The position numbers and the translations under genes are program-made. Positions 50,819-61,844 of a stretch of 64,000 nucleotides of DNA are shown here, one piece after another. Location of the stretch: positions 1 through 64,000 of the forward strand of contig VFIW01000024.1 in NCBI GenBank assembly GCA_006386115.1, written 5' to 3'. This stretch comes from Globisporangium splendens. Lineage: Eukaryota; Oomycota; Peronosporomycetes; Pythiales; Pythiaceae. Each line of letters begins with the position of its first letter. The first letter of the stretch is position 1. The notes beneath the pieces were generated by a model, which was not told the DNA's origin, searched no databases, and saw only the letters and a program-made list of their open reading frames with translations.

Positions 50819-53800
50819 GGTTCGCTGACCCACTTGGAAGGTAAGGCTTTAGTCTACCTACGTAGAACGTAGGGTGTAGTCGCATGCGTTTAGGAATGTC
50901 TAGCGTGTAGGCATCACCATTGCATTTAACTACCCTGAACGGTCCAATATATCTTGGCAGAAGTTTCGAACTCCCCAAGTTAGACACTGCGTGTTCAGGT
51001 AGATTAGCCGTGCTAAGTAATACAAGATCATTGATCTTATATACTTGCTTGTTCTTCCTTCCGCTCTTGTCTGCTTGTTCCTTTTGCAGATCCTGAGCCT
51101 TCGCGATTGCGTCTCGAACAAATCTCACAATAAAGTCATCGACTTGCTGCTCTTCACGACTTGTTAGGTCGTCGAGGGGTTTCATCGAGTCGAAATTGGC
51201 TTTCAACACGGAAGCAGCATTCAGGTCATAAGACGACTTCGGCTTGTTACCATGAGCCGGAGTCCCTCCCCCACTTAAGGTAGAGACCTCACCCATTATG
51301 GAAGCAGGCACTCGAGGATGAATGCCATAGTTCACATAAAACGGGGTATGACCTGTTGAGACATGCGTGGAGTTGTTCAACGCAAACTCTGCGAGAGGGA
51401 GAAACTCACTACACTCTCCGAAAGACGTCGCATAACTGCGCAACACGTCTTCAAGGACACGATTCACTCGTTCAGTTTGACCGTCTGTCTCTGGGTGTGC
51501 TGCTGTTGACATGGATAGTTTTGCATCCAAAATGCCAAACAGAGTTCGCCAAAACCTAGACGTAAACCGAGTATCACGATCCGACACGATCTCCGAGGGC
51601 AGACCATGTAGACGGAACACCACGTCTACAAAGACTTTCGCAGTCATCTCTGCCGAGATCTTATCCGAGACCGGAGTAAGATGCACCATCTTACTAAATC
51701 GGTCCACAAACACCAGGATGCCATTCCTGCCGTGTTTGTCTCTTGGAAGTTCAAATATGAAATCCATACTCACAGACTTCCAACTGTCCGATGGGACAGC
51801 CAATGAACGAAGTGGGGCCCGAGTAGAGCCGGATGGCTTAACTCTTTGGCACACTTCGCAAGTACGCACATACTTGCGAACCCACTTGTACATGTGAGGC
51901 CAGTAATAATCTCGAGACAAGTTGAGAAACGTTTTCTCACGTCCGAGATGGCCACTCGAAGGACCGTCATGATACTCGTACAAGAGTCGATGACGCAGAC
52001 CTTCGTCGTTGGGGACAACGATCCTCGCTGGATCCCCTTCGTCAACCGTATAGTACAGCAGCTCATTGTGCATGCTGTAGCGGTGAACACGCGATCTTGC
52101 TCTTGGTGGGAGGTTTTGGAGTGCCTTCTCTGAGGGATTCTTGAAATACTTGATCAGTTCTTGGCATGCTTCGTCTTGCTTGTAGCCCTCAGTGATCTCT
52201 TCTTGGACTGTGCTTGTCACTCCCGTAGCAATCGCGTTGACGTCTTCACAGAGTCGGCACGCTCCGTTCGTGTCGTCACTCTTGTTCTTCGGATCATAAT
52301 CCGGACGTCTTGACAGCGCATCGGCAAGAATGTTTGACTTGCCGGGCTTATAATGTACAACAAAGTTGTACTCAGCGAAGAAGGAAAACCATCTTGCCAT
52401 TCTTTGCGATAGGTGAGGCGTCTTTACAGCTGTCCGCAGTGATGCGTGATCAGTGTAAATAGCGAACTGCTTTTCACCAAGCAAATAGACTCGGAACTTT
52501 GCCAATGCATACTTCATGGCCAATAGTTCCTTGTCATGGACCGGATAGTTCCTCTCTGCGGGCCTGAGTTGTCGTGACTGATACGACACAACTCTTTCTT
52601 TGCCCTCATCATCGTGTTGCATCAGTGCACACCCGATGGCATAGTCGCTCGCATCGCAGACTACATGGAACGGCTTCTCATGGTCTGCGAGAGCTAGGAC
52701 AGGAGCTTCTCTTAAGCTCTTCTTTACTTCGGCAAACGCTGCCTGATGTTCCTCTGACCATTCCCACTCATTATCTTTCTTCAAAAGACTCGTGAGGGGT
52801 TGCACTAACGCTGCATAGTTGCGCGTGTATTTGTGCAAATAGTTGGCCAAACCCAGCCACTGACGTAGCTGTTTGATGTTCTGAGGAATAGGCCAATCGT
52901 CGATAGACTTGACCTTCTCAGGATCGACCCGAACGCCATTCTTGCCAACAAAGCAACCGAGTACAGGGATCTCGGGGGCGAAGAAGATGCATTTCTTCGA
53001 GTTAGCGTACAGTTTGTTCTCACGCATAACTTGAAAGACTTGACGAAGATGTTCAAGATGAACATCGACATCTTTCTTCCCTTCCGAGGCCTTACTATGA
53101 ACGAATATGTCGTCAAAGTAGCTCGGTGCAAACTCTCTCAATGGACGAAGTACATTCGTGACCATTCTGTTGAAAGTTGCTGGTGCGTTCTTCAGACCTT
53201 GTGGCATCACCATCCACTCCCACAGCATACCACTAGGGGTGCTAACTGCTGTAAATGGTACATCGCTCTCGCGCATTCGAATCTGATAGAACCCGTCTTT
53301 CAGATCGATCGCGCTAAAGACAGTGCTGCCAGCCATTCCATCAAGGATCATATCCTTGCGTGGAACTGGGGTCTGAGCAGGTATGGTCGCATCATTCAAT
53401 TTGTTGAATGCGTGAACAATGCGCCAACCGCCTGTGGCCTTCTTCACACAGAAGGTGGGACTGCAGTGCGGAGACTTGCTCTCGCGCACATGGCCAGCCT
53501 TCTGTCGCTGCGCGAAGAACTCGTCGATCGCATCGACTTGTTCCTTCGGTAGCGGCCATTGCCTCGTGATACAGTACTTCGTTCCCGGAAGTACATCTAT
53601 CTCGTGACGAATGCCTCTGTCCTGCGGCAATTCGTCCGGCACTTTGTCTGGAAATATGTCCGCATATTCCTTGGCAAGTCCATACACGGGGTTTGTCTTT
53701 AGAGCGTCCCACGACTGCTCATCAAACCTCTCCTTCCGTGTCCTCTCATCTAACACTTCCGCAGTGTTGATGACATCGTCGGCAACTTCATCGACGATCG

Positions 53801-54791
53801 CACAAATTTGCGAAATTTCGCCTTTCGCCAGGCTACGCTTAAGCGTCTTCTTGCTCATCAACGGCAAGGAAATCAATTCTTGAGCCAGACTTGGAGGATT
53901 TTCCACTTGTACGTGACGCACTATCTGGCTGTCACCTTCTTCATTGTAGACTGCGACGTTCACATATTCGCTTGAAGTGGCTTGTTCTTGTCTCTTCACT
54001 TCATCTTCTGCCTTTCTTGTGTCTTGATCAGGGACGCTTGCAGATCTTCGTTCTTCTTCGTCGGTCTTCTTGTCTTCTTTAACCCTGCCAGAGCGGAACT
54101 CTTCATCGCTCTTGGCTACAGGAGTAGTCTTTTTCTGGCGCCTGACTACTCCACCTCCAGTGGTCTTCACGGGCTTGTCATTTGAGTGTGAGGGGCCATC
54201 GCACGCCTGACTCTCGTTAGACACATCTTCAACAGATGTATATGCCCAAATCACCTCTCTTGCTGCCTGGCAGCTGAGGTCTTCGTCGACTTGCTTGTCG
54301 ACGCTGATCTTCTTCTTCTTCCAGTCAATGCTCGGTTGGTACCTTCTCAACCAGGGCATTCCCAGAATCAGATCAAACTTGTCATCGAGGTCGAGTGCTA
54401 TAAACTCATCTTCGCCTCGGAAATCATCACATTCGATTGCCATACGCAACACGCGCTTAGGCATCGTCACTTTCGATCCATTCGCTAAGCGAACGATCAT
54501 TTCCTTGTTCGAGATAGGCAGGTCCAAACCTTGCCTTCTCACCACTTGTGTGCGGACAAAATTGTTCGACGCACCAGTGTCTACAAGAGCCCGTAGAGGT
54601 TCTGAGTAACCATCTACCTTAACCTTGTGGACTATCAAGGCTGGCTCTTGCTCGACACGCTCACATCTGTTCGCGGAAACTTCATGTGCGTTGCGCACAC
54701 CGGGGCAAGAGTTCTGCGCTTCCACGACATTCACAGAACTCTTTGTTCGCCCAGTAGGGAGCCCCGCTCCTACTGGTCGTTCCCGTTTTTT
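50094..54791 (-). CDS. Pol of A', intact
   Basis: Entered by -1 frameshift at 54785-54791 (KKRERPVGAGLPTG follows); about 1565 residues. Protease LVDTGASNNFVRTQ, long acidic/Lys-rich linker, RT with SYFDDIFVH, RNase H (VCDASDYAIGC, YTDHASLRT), integrase (H-H-C-C: HLGREKTFLNLSRDYYWPH, CEVCQRVK; SMDFIFELP, SDRDTRF, TERVNRVLE), GPY/F (LLPRYIGPFRVV, HPTFYVGRLKPY), polar linker, C-terminal chromodomain (RRWIVESIVDHEDRST, FYRVRWLG, DTWEPRE). The usual Gly-Tyr of the chromodomain reads Gly-Cys. The last 725 nt overlap the antisense ORF. No lesions. Confidence 0.94.
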   Translation of the reverse strand, partial: KKRERPVGAGLPTGRTKSSVNVVEAQNSCPGVRNAHEVSANRCERVEQEPALIVHKVKVDGYSEPLRALVDTGASNNFVRTQVVRRQGLDLPISNKEMIVRLANGSKVTMPKRVLRMAIECDDFRGEDEFIALDLDDKFDLILGMPWLRRYQPSIDWKKKKISVDKQVDEDLSCQAAREVIWAYTSVEDVSNESQACDGPSHSNDKPVKTTGGGVVRRQKKTTPVAKSDEEFRSGRVKEDKKTDEEERRSASVPDQDTRKAEDEVKRQEQATSSEYVNVAVYNEEGDSQIVRHVQVENPPSLAQELISLPLMSKKTLKRSLAKGEISQICAIVDEVADDVINTAEVLDERTRKERFDEQSWDALKTNPVYGLAKEYADIFPDKVPDELPQDRGIRHEIDVLPGTKYCITRQWPLPKEQVDAIDEFFAQRQKAGHVRESKSPHCSPTFCVKKATGGWRIVHAFNKLNDATIPAQTPVPRKDMILDGMAGSTVFSAIDLKDGFYQIRMRESDVPFTAVSTPSGMLWEWMVMPQGLKNAPATFNRMVTNVLRPLREFAPSYFDDIFVHSKASEGKKDVDVHLEHLRQVFQVMRENKLYANSKKCIFFAPEIPVLGCFVGKNGVRVDPEKVKSIDDWPIPQNIKQLRQWLGLANYLHKYTRNYAALVQPLTSLLKKDNEWEWSEEHQAAFAEVKKSLREAPVLALADHEKPFHVVCDASDYAIGCALMQHDDEGKERVVSYQSRQLRPAERNYPVHDKELLAMKYALAKFRVYLLGEKQFAIYTDHASLRTAVKTPHLSQRMARWFSFFAEYNFVVHYKPGKSNILADALSRRPDYDPKNKSDDTNGACRLCEDVNAIATGVTSTVQEEITEGYKQDEACQELIKYFKNPSEKALQNLPPRARSRVHRYSMHNELLYYTVDEGDPARIVVPNDEGLRHRLLYEYHDGPSSGHLGREKTFLNLSRDYYWPHMYKWVRKYVRTCEVCQRVKPSGSTRAPLRSLAVPSDSWKSVSMDFIFELPRDKHGRNGILVFVDRFSKMVHLTPVSDKISAEMTAKVFVDVVFRLHGLPSEIVSDRDTRFTSRFWRTLFGILDAKLSMSTAAHPETDGQTERVNRVLEDVLRSYATSFGECSEFLPLAEFALNNSTHVSTGHTPFYVNYGIHPRVPASIMGEVSTLSGGGTPAHGNKPKSSYDLNAASVLKANFDSMKPLDDLTSREEQQVDDFIVRFVRDAIAKAQDLQKEQADKSGRKNKQVYKINDLVLLSTANLPEHAVSNLGSSKLLPRYIGPFRVVKCNGDAYTLDIPKRMRLHPTFYVGRLKPYLPSGSANPTEPLADDQVDPEVAPPAREESVTHRHGASSRHKGAEAHQRTRPLLSPMREGDHDTPSEVSQEKSLPLPQSAVDVRDTHHELSQPSGVVQARLESSRTFVRNVTPLPNAGQDHRRASRSSTPAPSTGLRGFRTGLRVPHCELQEPRSERGEHSSTSRVAQSFSRSAPPPLIDHQGERRWIVESIVDHEDRSTRRRGEKSLNRQRFYRVRWLGCPPDSDTWEPRETLQSDVPDVVHSYEQSL

Positions 54792-55813
54792 GGCTGTTGG
54801 GAACGCTCGAATCGTCGGCCTCTGCCTGATCGATTCGATCGCGAACCGTGTGTCGCTTGCTGGCTTGGCAAGGACACCTTGCAATTTCTTGCGATGTGAC
54901 CGGGCTTGCCGCAACGGAAACACTTCCCGTCATTGCGTGGCTGTCTGTTAGCGGTCGCATCGGCATACGAGATGTCCATCGGTTCTGGACCGTCGTGTGT
55001 GACTGCGTGTTGTCGAACAGGGCGAGGGCCGAAACCGTTGAACTTGGCTTGCTTGATGCTGAATTCTTCTTGCATCGCTCGCTCGATGGCTTCATCCAGC
55101 GTCTTGGGGTACTCGCGGAACAGCTGGTTCCGAATTGGACCATCATTGAGCCCTGCCATGAATGTCACAACTTGCGTTGAGGCATCAATCGGCTCATTCA
55201 CGATACTTGACACGAGGTATCGTGCTCGTTGAGCGTACGAGTGTAGGTCGTATTTACCCTGACGAAGCTTTAAGAACTCAGCGCGAGCCCGAAATTCGCT
55301 CTGCGGAGGCTCAAAAGCCTTCTTTAGCTCTCTCTTGAAGTCGTCCAGGTCGTAGAAGCAATGTGGCTCCGCCAATCGCTTCCCATACGCCCAACTCTTC
55401 GCTCGGCCCGCAAGGTTTGACATCGCAAACAACACTTGCTGCATTGGGTCCCGTAGTTGTCTTGCAGTGATCGCTGCATCCAACTCAACGAACCATCTCG
55501 CTAGAGGTTCGTTCTCTCCGCCACGGTACGGAGATACATCGAGCTTCAGAGGTGCCACTCTCATCGTCGTGACAGGAGTTGCGGGCTGTCGATGAGAGTT
55601 CATGATCTCGTGATGCATGAAGCTCGTAGCCGCGTTCCTCTGCTCATCCGGTGACGCTGATCTCAGCAAACTGATCACAGCCGCATCACCGATGACCGCT
55701 CGCATACGCTCGAGGGCTGCCCACTCGTGGCTCGACAAATGAGGAAAATGCTCATTCGTCAGCTCCACGGTCTCTCCAGGCATCGAGCCCATCGGCGTCT
55801 CCATCCCTTCCAT
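54770..55813 (-). CDS. Gag of A'
   Basis: 347 residues from ATG 55813 (a second ATG follows at 55804). HFPHLSSHEWAALERMRAVI, SPYRGGENEPLARWFVELDA, SNLAGRAKSWAYGKRL and the zinc knuckle CFRCGKPGHIARNC are in the usual order. About 80% similar by eye to C-type gag, so A and C are sister subfamilies. Intact; ends TAG 12 nt after the slippery heptamer. Confidence 0.92.
   Translation of the reverse strand: MEGMETPMGSMPGETVELTNEHFPHLSSHEWAALERMRAVIGDAAVISLLRSASPDEQRNAATSFMHHEIMNSHRQPATPVTTMRVAPLKLDVSPYRGGENEPLARWFVELDAAITARQLRDPMQQVLFAMSNLAGRAKSWAYGKRLAEPHCFYDLDDFKRELKKAFEPPQSEFRARAEFLKLRQGKYDLHSYAQRARYLVSSIVNEPIDASTQVVTFMAGLNDGPIRNQLFREYPKTLDEAIERAMQEEFSIKQAKFNGFGPRPVRQHAVTHDGPEPMDISYADATANRQPRNDGKCFRCGKPGHIARNCKVSLPSQQATHGSRSNRSGRGRRFERSQQPKNGNDQ
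54785..54791 (-). promoter_or_regulatory. Predicted -1 frameshift site, A'
   Basis: Minus strand AAAAAAC phased A AAA AAC relative to the gag ATG. The -1 frame is open to the pol stop. Confidence 0.7.
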
Positions 55814-55902
55814 TGTTTCTCACAATCGGACAGGGGTCTTGGAATGTCCGCGCACGCTACACAAGCGGCCTATGCAGACTCTTGACTTGGTCGTTGGAAG
55901 GA

Positions 55903-55918
55903 CTACGAAGTGCTACCA
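55903..55918 (-). other. Primer-binding site of A'
   Basis: Minus strand TGGTAGCACTTCGTAG, two bases from the LTR at 55921. Confidence 0.7.
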
Positions 55919-55920
55919 GG

Positions 55921-56526
55921 TGTAAGAGGCTATCCGAGACAGCCTCAAACACGGCACGCACGCTTGCGCTTGAGAGGAAGACTTGAGGGGAACTTGGCAA
56001 AAATGCAACTGAATTGAAATGAGCTTATGGTTCCTGACACTACATGTAAAACACCACTAGGGCTCCTAGAGGCTTTATAACTAAAACCTAAACATGCACA
56101 ATAAAACCTATGAATCTGATATATAAAACCTAGGGTACACTGAGGTTGAACCCAGGGGATCTTCGAGAAACTTGAACTTGACGTCCCGTGGAAAATTCCC
56201 TGCAAAGTGATTGGCTCGCGCCACACTTTAGGTGGCAGAGACACGTCGGTCTCATCACCAGTGCAGTTTCCCAAGTAGGAACCATCACTCACGTGTCTAG
56301 AGTACTGTTGTGCGTAATCACGCCGAATCTCAATGATTGCGAGCGACCAACACTCAACTCAGACACAGATTGCTCTGACGTCAGACGATGACGTCACCTG
56401 TGCATGTGTGGATCACTTTTACGTGCTTCACCCAATATCTTCGCACCCACAATGCACTTCCACAAGGTGGTGTGTGACACACACAAAGAGCCACCTTGCA
56501 TGTAATGGCAGCCTTAGCCCATTACA
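55921..56526 (-). repeat. 5' LTR of A'
   Basis: 606 bp, TGTAAGAGGC...CCCATTACA. Closer to the LTR at 616-1221 than its own partner is at several positions. Confidence 0.95.
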
Positions 56527-56531
56527 CATGG

Positions 56532-57620
56532 GCTTACGGACGCAGACTGCACGATCCGTCTGCATTCCCGACGTATGAAGACTTCAAGCCGGAGCTCAAG
56601 CTCACGTTTGAACCCCCGAAGAACGAATTCAGATGTTTGTCTGAGTTCCTGGACTTGCGTCAGGGTAAGCTTGACATCCAAGCTTACTCTCAGAAGGCGC
56701 GATATTTGGTGTCGAATATCGTGCTCGCACCAGTTGCGATGGCTACGCAAGTGGCAGTGTACATGAAGGGACTGAACGACGGTCCCATCAAGACGTACCT
56801 GTTTCGGGATCATCCTGAAACCCTGGAGGACGCTATCTCGCGTAGCATCCAGGAGGACTTCAGTTTGAAGCAGACTCGGCTTCACACTAACACACAACGA
56901 GAGTTCAGACTCTTCATTGCGCGGCCTCAACGCGGAGGTGGTCCGGAACCGATGGACTTGTCGGCAGCGGCTGCTTCGCCAGCGAAGCAGTCGAGCAGGA
57001 AGAAGTCGCTCCGATGCAATCGGGGCGGGAAGAATGGGCACTTTGCCTATGAGTGCATGGCGCCGCATCCGGCGTCACACTCGCAGCGGACTGGATCGTC
57101 CGCTGACCATCGCAGTCAACAGAGCCTGCACTCTGTTGATGCAAAAAACCAATTGAACCAGTACGCGGGGCGGCCTACTGGATCTGCGATCGTACATGCC
57201 GACATCGGTCATGTGCGACTCGCAGCCCCAGGCGAGACTGCGTCTTGCCACAACTTGCAGAGTGATAAGCAGCTTATCACTCTGAGATTTCGCCCACACG
57301 GTACTAGTAATGCCATGCGCGCGCTGTTTGATACGGGAGCATCCAACAACTTTGTGAGGGCACAAAGCTTGTTGAGGATGAGGTTCGCGGAGGTCGAGAC
57401 TCCGCGAAGCGAGGTGGCTGTTAGGCTTGCTACGGGAGCAACCGTGACAGTGCTGAAGCGTGTGATTCGCACACGCTTCAGCGTGGAAGGAGTGTCGTGC
57501 GAGGACGATTTCATCGTTCTTGACTTGGATGACAAATTTGATGTTATCTTGGGCATCCCATGGATGTCCAAGCACAAACCCACGATCGAATGGCACAACC
57601 TGTCGATCGGATGGAAGTAG
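56532..57620 (+). pseudogene. Gag C-terminal half and protease of B
   Basis: Continues gag after the A' insertion: AYGRRLHDPSAFPTYEDF, FLDLRQGKLDIQAYSQKARY, then a damaged zinc knuckle CNRGGKNGHFAYEC in which the second cysteine is glycine (TGC to GGC). In the same frame come LFDTGASNNFVRAQ and FIVLDLDDKFDVILGIPWM (protease). Gag and protease are therefore in one frame, unlike A/C/D. Ends at TAG 57618-57620, after which the same frame is open again. Confidence 0.85.
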
Positions 57621-60600
57621 CAGCATGTCGTGGACATTGCTATAGTGTGCGATGGCCCTGTAAGCAGTCCGAGCGTGTCAGTGGATTCACTCGCTCGACC
57701 CCGCAGTTCGGTGGAGTGCGGTGGCCCCATCAGTTCTGTGCGCGATTGCGCGGCGATAATCGCTCGCAATTGTCAAGTTGGACAAAATGACATCGCATCA
57801 GCACGTCTGCGGAGCGACAATGGAGCTCGCATGGGCGATAAAGACCGCCATGTTGAAGAAAAGGAGAATTCTCGCACGGGCAATAAAGACTGTCGTGCTG
57901 AGCACAAGATGGTATCACACACGGGCGGTAAAGACCGCCGCGTAGTGCAAGAAGAATCCGATCAGACGACGAACACGTCTGGTCGCGAAGAAGATGTATT
58001 CACACGATCATCTGATAAGGCAGAGATCGTGAGAGAGCGCGGCACACCCGCCGCTCCATTGCGCAAGAAGCGACAAGTTGTCGGATCGCTTCCACCACTT
58101 ATCATCATCAGAAGAGGTTTGATGGTGAGGAAGACAGCGTCGAGACGATCAGCGTCTTGGCGAAAACGGAGACTTGATTAGCTACCCAGTCCCTGGTTGT
58201 CTGCAATCCTCCGAAATTGGGTTCGGAGATTGTCACTCTTCCAGCTCTGAGCTGGAGGAAGTTTGTGAAGGACTTGCGCAATGATGAGGTTGAACAAGTC
58301 TGCATCATCGTGGACGAAGGAGAGACCGTGGACGTCCGAGAGCAGATATCCGCGCTGACGGTCGAGAGTAGCACACTCTACTATTCTTCCGCTGAGGATG
58401 AGAGCGTTCTCAGCGAGAAGACGAAGGTTGAGTGCTTCACAGCGCAGAGTTGGGAGTCGCTGAAGGCGGCGTCTCCCTATTACGAAGAGCTCTGGGAATT
58501 CGCTGACGAGTTCCCAGAGGAGGTGCTGTGTGAGCTCCCGAAAGACAAAGGGACTCAGCACGAGATTGACCTCATGCCAGCCACGAAGTATTGTGTGATG
58601 CGACAGTGGCCACTGCCGCAAGATCAAGTCAAGGCGATTGACGAGTTTTTCGAAGCTCGCCACAAGGCAGGACATGTGCGTGAGTCCATCTCACCGCACT
58701 AAAGTCCGACCTTCTGTGTCAAGAAAGCCATAGGAGGATGGAGAATAGTTCACGCTTTCAACAAGCTGAACGCTGCGACGATACCGGCGCAAATGCCGAT
58801 ACCGCGGAAGGATGCCATCATTGATAGCATGAGCGGGAGCACTGTGTTCAGTGCTCTCGATTTGCGTGACGGATTCTATCAGATCCTCATGCGTGAGAAG
58901 GATATCCCTCTCACGGCAGTCAGCACGCCAAGCGGCATGCTGTGGGAATGGCTCGTGATGCCGCAGGGGCTGAAGAACGCTCCTGCGACCTTCGGCCGCT
59001 GTGTCACTCATCTCCTGCGTTCGGTACGCGATTTCGCACCGAGCTATTTCGACGATGTGTTCATCCACAGCAAGGCTGAAGATGGGAAGTCTGACGTCGA
59101 AGGTGCATAAGATGCGCCTTCGCAAAGTCCTAGAGCTCATGCGCCTACATAAGCTCTACGCGAATCTGAAGAAATGCACCTTCGGTGCGAGTGAGATCCC
59201 CGTTCTTGGTTGTTTCGTCGGCAAGAACGGTGTACGCCCTGATCCGGAAAAGATCAAGGTGATAGTTGAGTGGCCCCCACCCAACAACGTGAAGGATCTT
59301 CGCAAGTTCCTGGGACTTGCGACGTATCTGCATAAGTACTCACGTAACTATGCCGCGATCTCGAGACGTCTTTCTCAGCTGCTGAAGAAAGATGTTGACA
59401 GGCGCTGGACACCGCAGTACCAAGAATCATTTGAGACAGTCAAAAGGAGTTTGACTGAGGCGCCTGTGTTAGCCATTGCTGACCACAGCCGCACATTCCA
59501 CGTCGTGTGCGATGCCAGCGATTTTGCAATCGGCTGCGCATTGATGCAACGCGATCACGAGGAGCGTGATCGAGTTGTCTATTCCCAGTCTCGCCAGCTG
59601 CGACCAGCCGAGCGCAATTACCCAGTGCATGACAAGGAGCTCCTTGCCATGAAGTATGCACTGGTGAAGTTTCGGATCTATTTCCTCGGAGATAGACCAT
59701 TTATTGTCTACACAGACCATGCATCATTGCGTACGGCTGTCAATTCCCCGCATCTGTCTCAGAGAATGGCGAGATGGCTCTCATTCTTTGCGGAATACAA
59801 CTTCCAGGTAGAGTACAAACCTGGACGATTGAATGTGATTGCGGACGCGCTTTCGCGCCGACCCGACTACGAGGTGTCAGAACCCATTGTCGATGTCAAC
59901 AGTGTCGGTGCAGTTCACTGCACTGCACCCCCGTTCGCCTCTTGTGATGGAGATCGCAAAGGCATATGAGTTCGATGATGCGACTCATAGCCTCGTATCG
60001 TTTCTCTCCGACCCATCGGATGAGAGACGCAAAGAATTGCCGGAGCATTTGCGCGCTCGTGTACATCGCTATCGATTGCAGGAGGGTCTGCTGCTGTACA
60101 GCAGAGACGAGCAAGATGAACAGCGCATCGTTGTCCCTGACAACGACGATCTCAAATACAGGATCATATTTGAGTTTCATGATGCTCCTACATCAGGACA
60201 TCCTGGTCGAGAGAAGACGTACGTCTCTCTCGCGCGAGACTTTTACTGGGCGAATCAGTACAAGTGGGTGCGCAAGTACTTTCGTGCTTGCGAGGTTTGC
60301 CAGCGCGTGAAGCCTGCGCCATCGTCACAGGCTCCGCTCCGCTCTCTGCCGGACCCAACAGAGTGCTGGAAATCCATCTCGATGGACTTTGTCTTTGGCC
60401 TTCCGGCTGACAGCAGTCGGAAGACAGGGGTTTTGGTCTTCGTTGATAGGTTCAGTAAGATGGTGCATCTTACTGCGGTCTCGGCGAACATCACAGCAGC
60501 GCAAACCGCTCGTGTGTTCGTCGACACAGTCTTCCGTCTGCATAGAATGCCAGACGAGATCATCTCGGACCGAGATCCGAGATTCACAGCACATTTCTGG

Positions 60601-61844
60601 TCGGAAACGTTTTCAATTTTGGGAACGCAGTTGAAGATGTCGACTGCGGACCATACGGAGACCGATGGTCAAACGGAACGCGTCAACCGCGTTCTCGGTG
60701 ACATGCTGCGTAGCTACACGCATGCTTTTGAACAGTGGAGTGATTGTCTGTCACTCACAGAGTTCGCTATAAATAACTCAGTGCATGCCTCCACTGGGTA
60801 TACACCGTTCTACGTGAACGCCATGCGGCACCCACGTCTGCCCGCCATCATTGGTGGTGTGCCAAGTCTCAGTTGGGAGGAACTCGTTCGTCCAAACCGA
60901 TACAAGTCGATCACGACGCCTCCCACATCGCACAAATTGCTGCAGCAGTTTGTGACCAGTCGCTAGCACAAGATGGTGCACTCATTGCTGCGACAGCAGT
61001 GAATGATTTTGTATTGCAGCGTCAAGCTGTAATACGCTTTGTCAAAGACTCTATTGAAGACGCAGTAGATAGACAAAAGCAGAACGTAGATGGAAGAGGG
61101 AGAAAGAATTTGAATGAGTTTCAAATTGGTGATTTAGTGTTGCTATCAACCACTAATCTTCCTAAACATGCAATCACGAATTATGCATCATGCAAATTGG
61201 TGCCGAGATTCGTTGGTCCGTTTGCGGTCCAACGTGTCCAAGGAAATGCGTACACACTCAACATTCCGAGTGCGATGCGACTCCACCCTACGTTATACGT
61301 AGGTCGGCTGTAGCCTTACCATTCGCTTCACGGTGACGACGAGCGTCGCCGCGATGGATCTGGTGATGATTCAGATCGCAGAGCAGACCCTTGTAGTCGC
61401 TCTGCAACTTGTCGAAATGGTTCTGAAGAGTCAACTGACACTTCAGCAAGCCACGATTCTCCTCGCGGAGATCGTCAACCAAACGTGCGAGTTCCTGAAG
61501 CCGGGACTCGTGACGCAAGATCACATTGTGCATCTCCGCGACGGACTGTCCGACAGCATTCTGTTGGACAGCAGGTGTTTCCCCCACCGCCGGCACCGGT
61601 AGTTGATAGTTCTGGTAACAAGCGCTGGATTGTCGAGCGCTTGCTTGACCGCAGGGATCGCCAACTCGGGCGTATCGAGCGTACCGAGTACTTGGTACGC
61701 TGGCTTGGTTACCCTTCCAGCTTCGACTCATGGGAGCCAAAGCTGCAGCTTGAACAGGACGTGCCTGACTTGGTGCGAGCGTACGAGAATCGCTCGCTCG
61801 CGGTTCGCTCTCATCAGAGCGACCGTGTCGTTCGTTCGAATTAG
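57621..61844 (+). pseudogene. Pol of B, multiply broken
   Basis: Open pieces in order: Asp/Arg-rich linker to TAG 58179; connection and RT from about 58185 (WPLPQDQVKAIDEFFEARHK, TAA at 58700, then LDLRDGFYQILMREKD and SYFDDVFIHSK); frame change near 59100; RT thumb and RNase H (VCDASDFAIGC, YTDHASLRTAVNS) to 59969; frame change; integrase (PGREKTYVSLARDFYW, SMDFVFGLP, SDRDPRF, TERVNRVLG) to 60966; frame change; GPY/F segment to TAG 61311; linker and chromodomain (RWIVERLLDRRD, YLVRWLGY, DSWEP) to 61844. At least seven lesions, so it cannot make pol. Confidence 0.9.

Larger units (their letters stand above)
49086..56526 (-). mobile_element. Gypsy element A' (A-type), innermost of the nest, 7.4 kb
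   Basis: LTRs 49086-49692 and 55921-56526, perfect TSD CATGG (49081-49085, 56527-56531), PBS, intact gag and pol on the minus strand, and an antisense ORF with one stop. The LTRs differ at about 18 positions (3%). Confidence 0.96.

Noticed and set aside
57618..57620. Programmed UAG readthrough between protease and RT in B
   Set aside because: The same frame reopens, but B has many other lesions and the following codons fit known readthrough contexts only partly.
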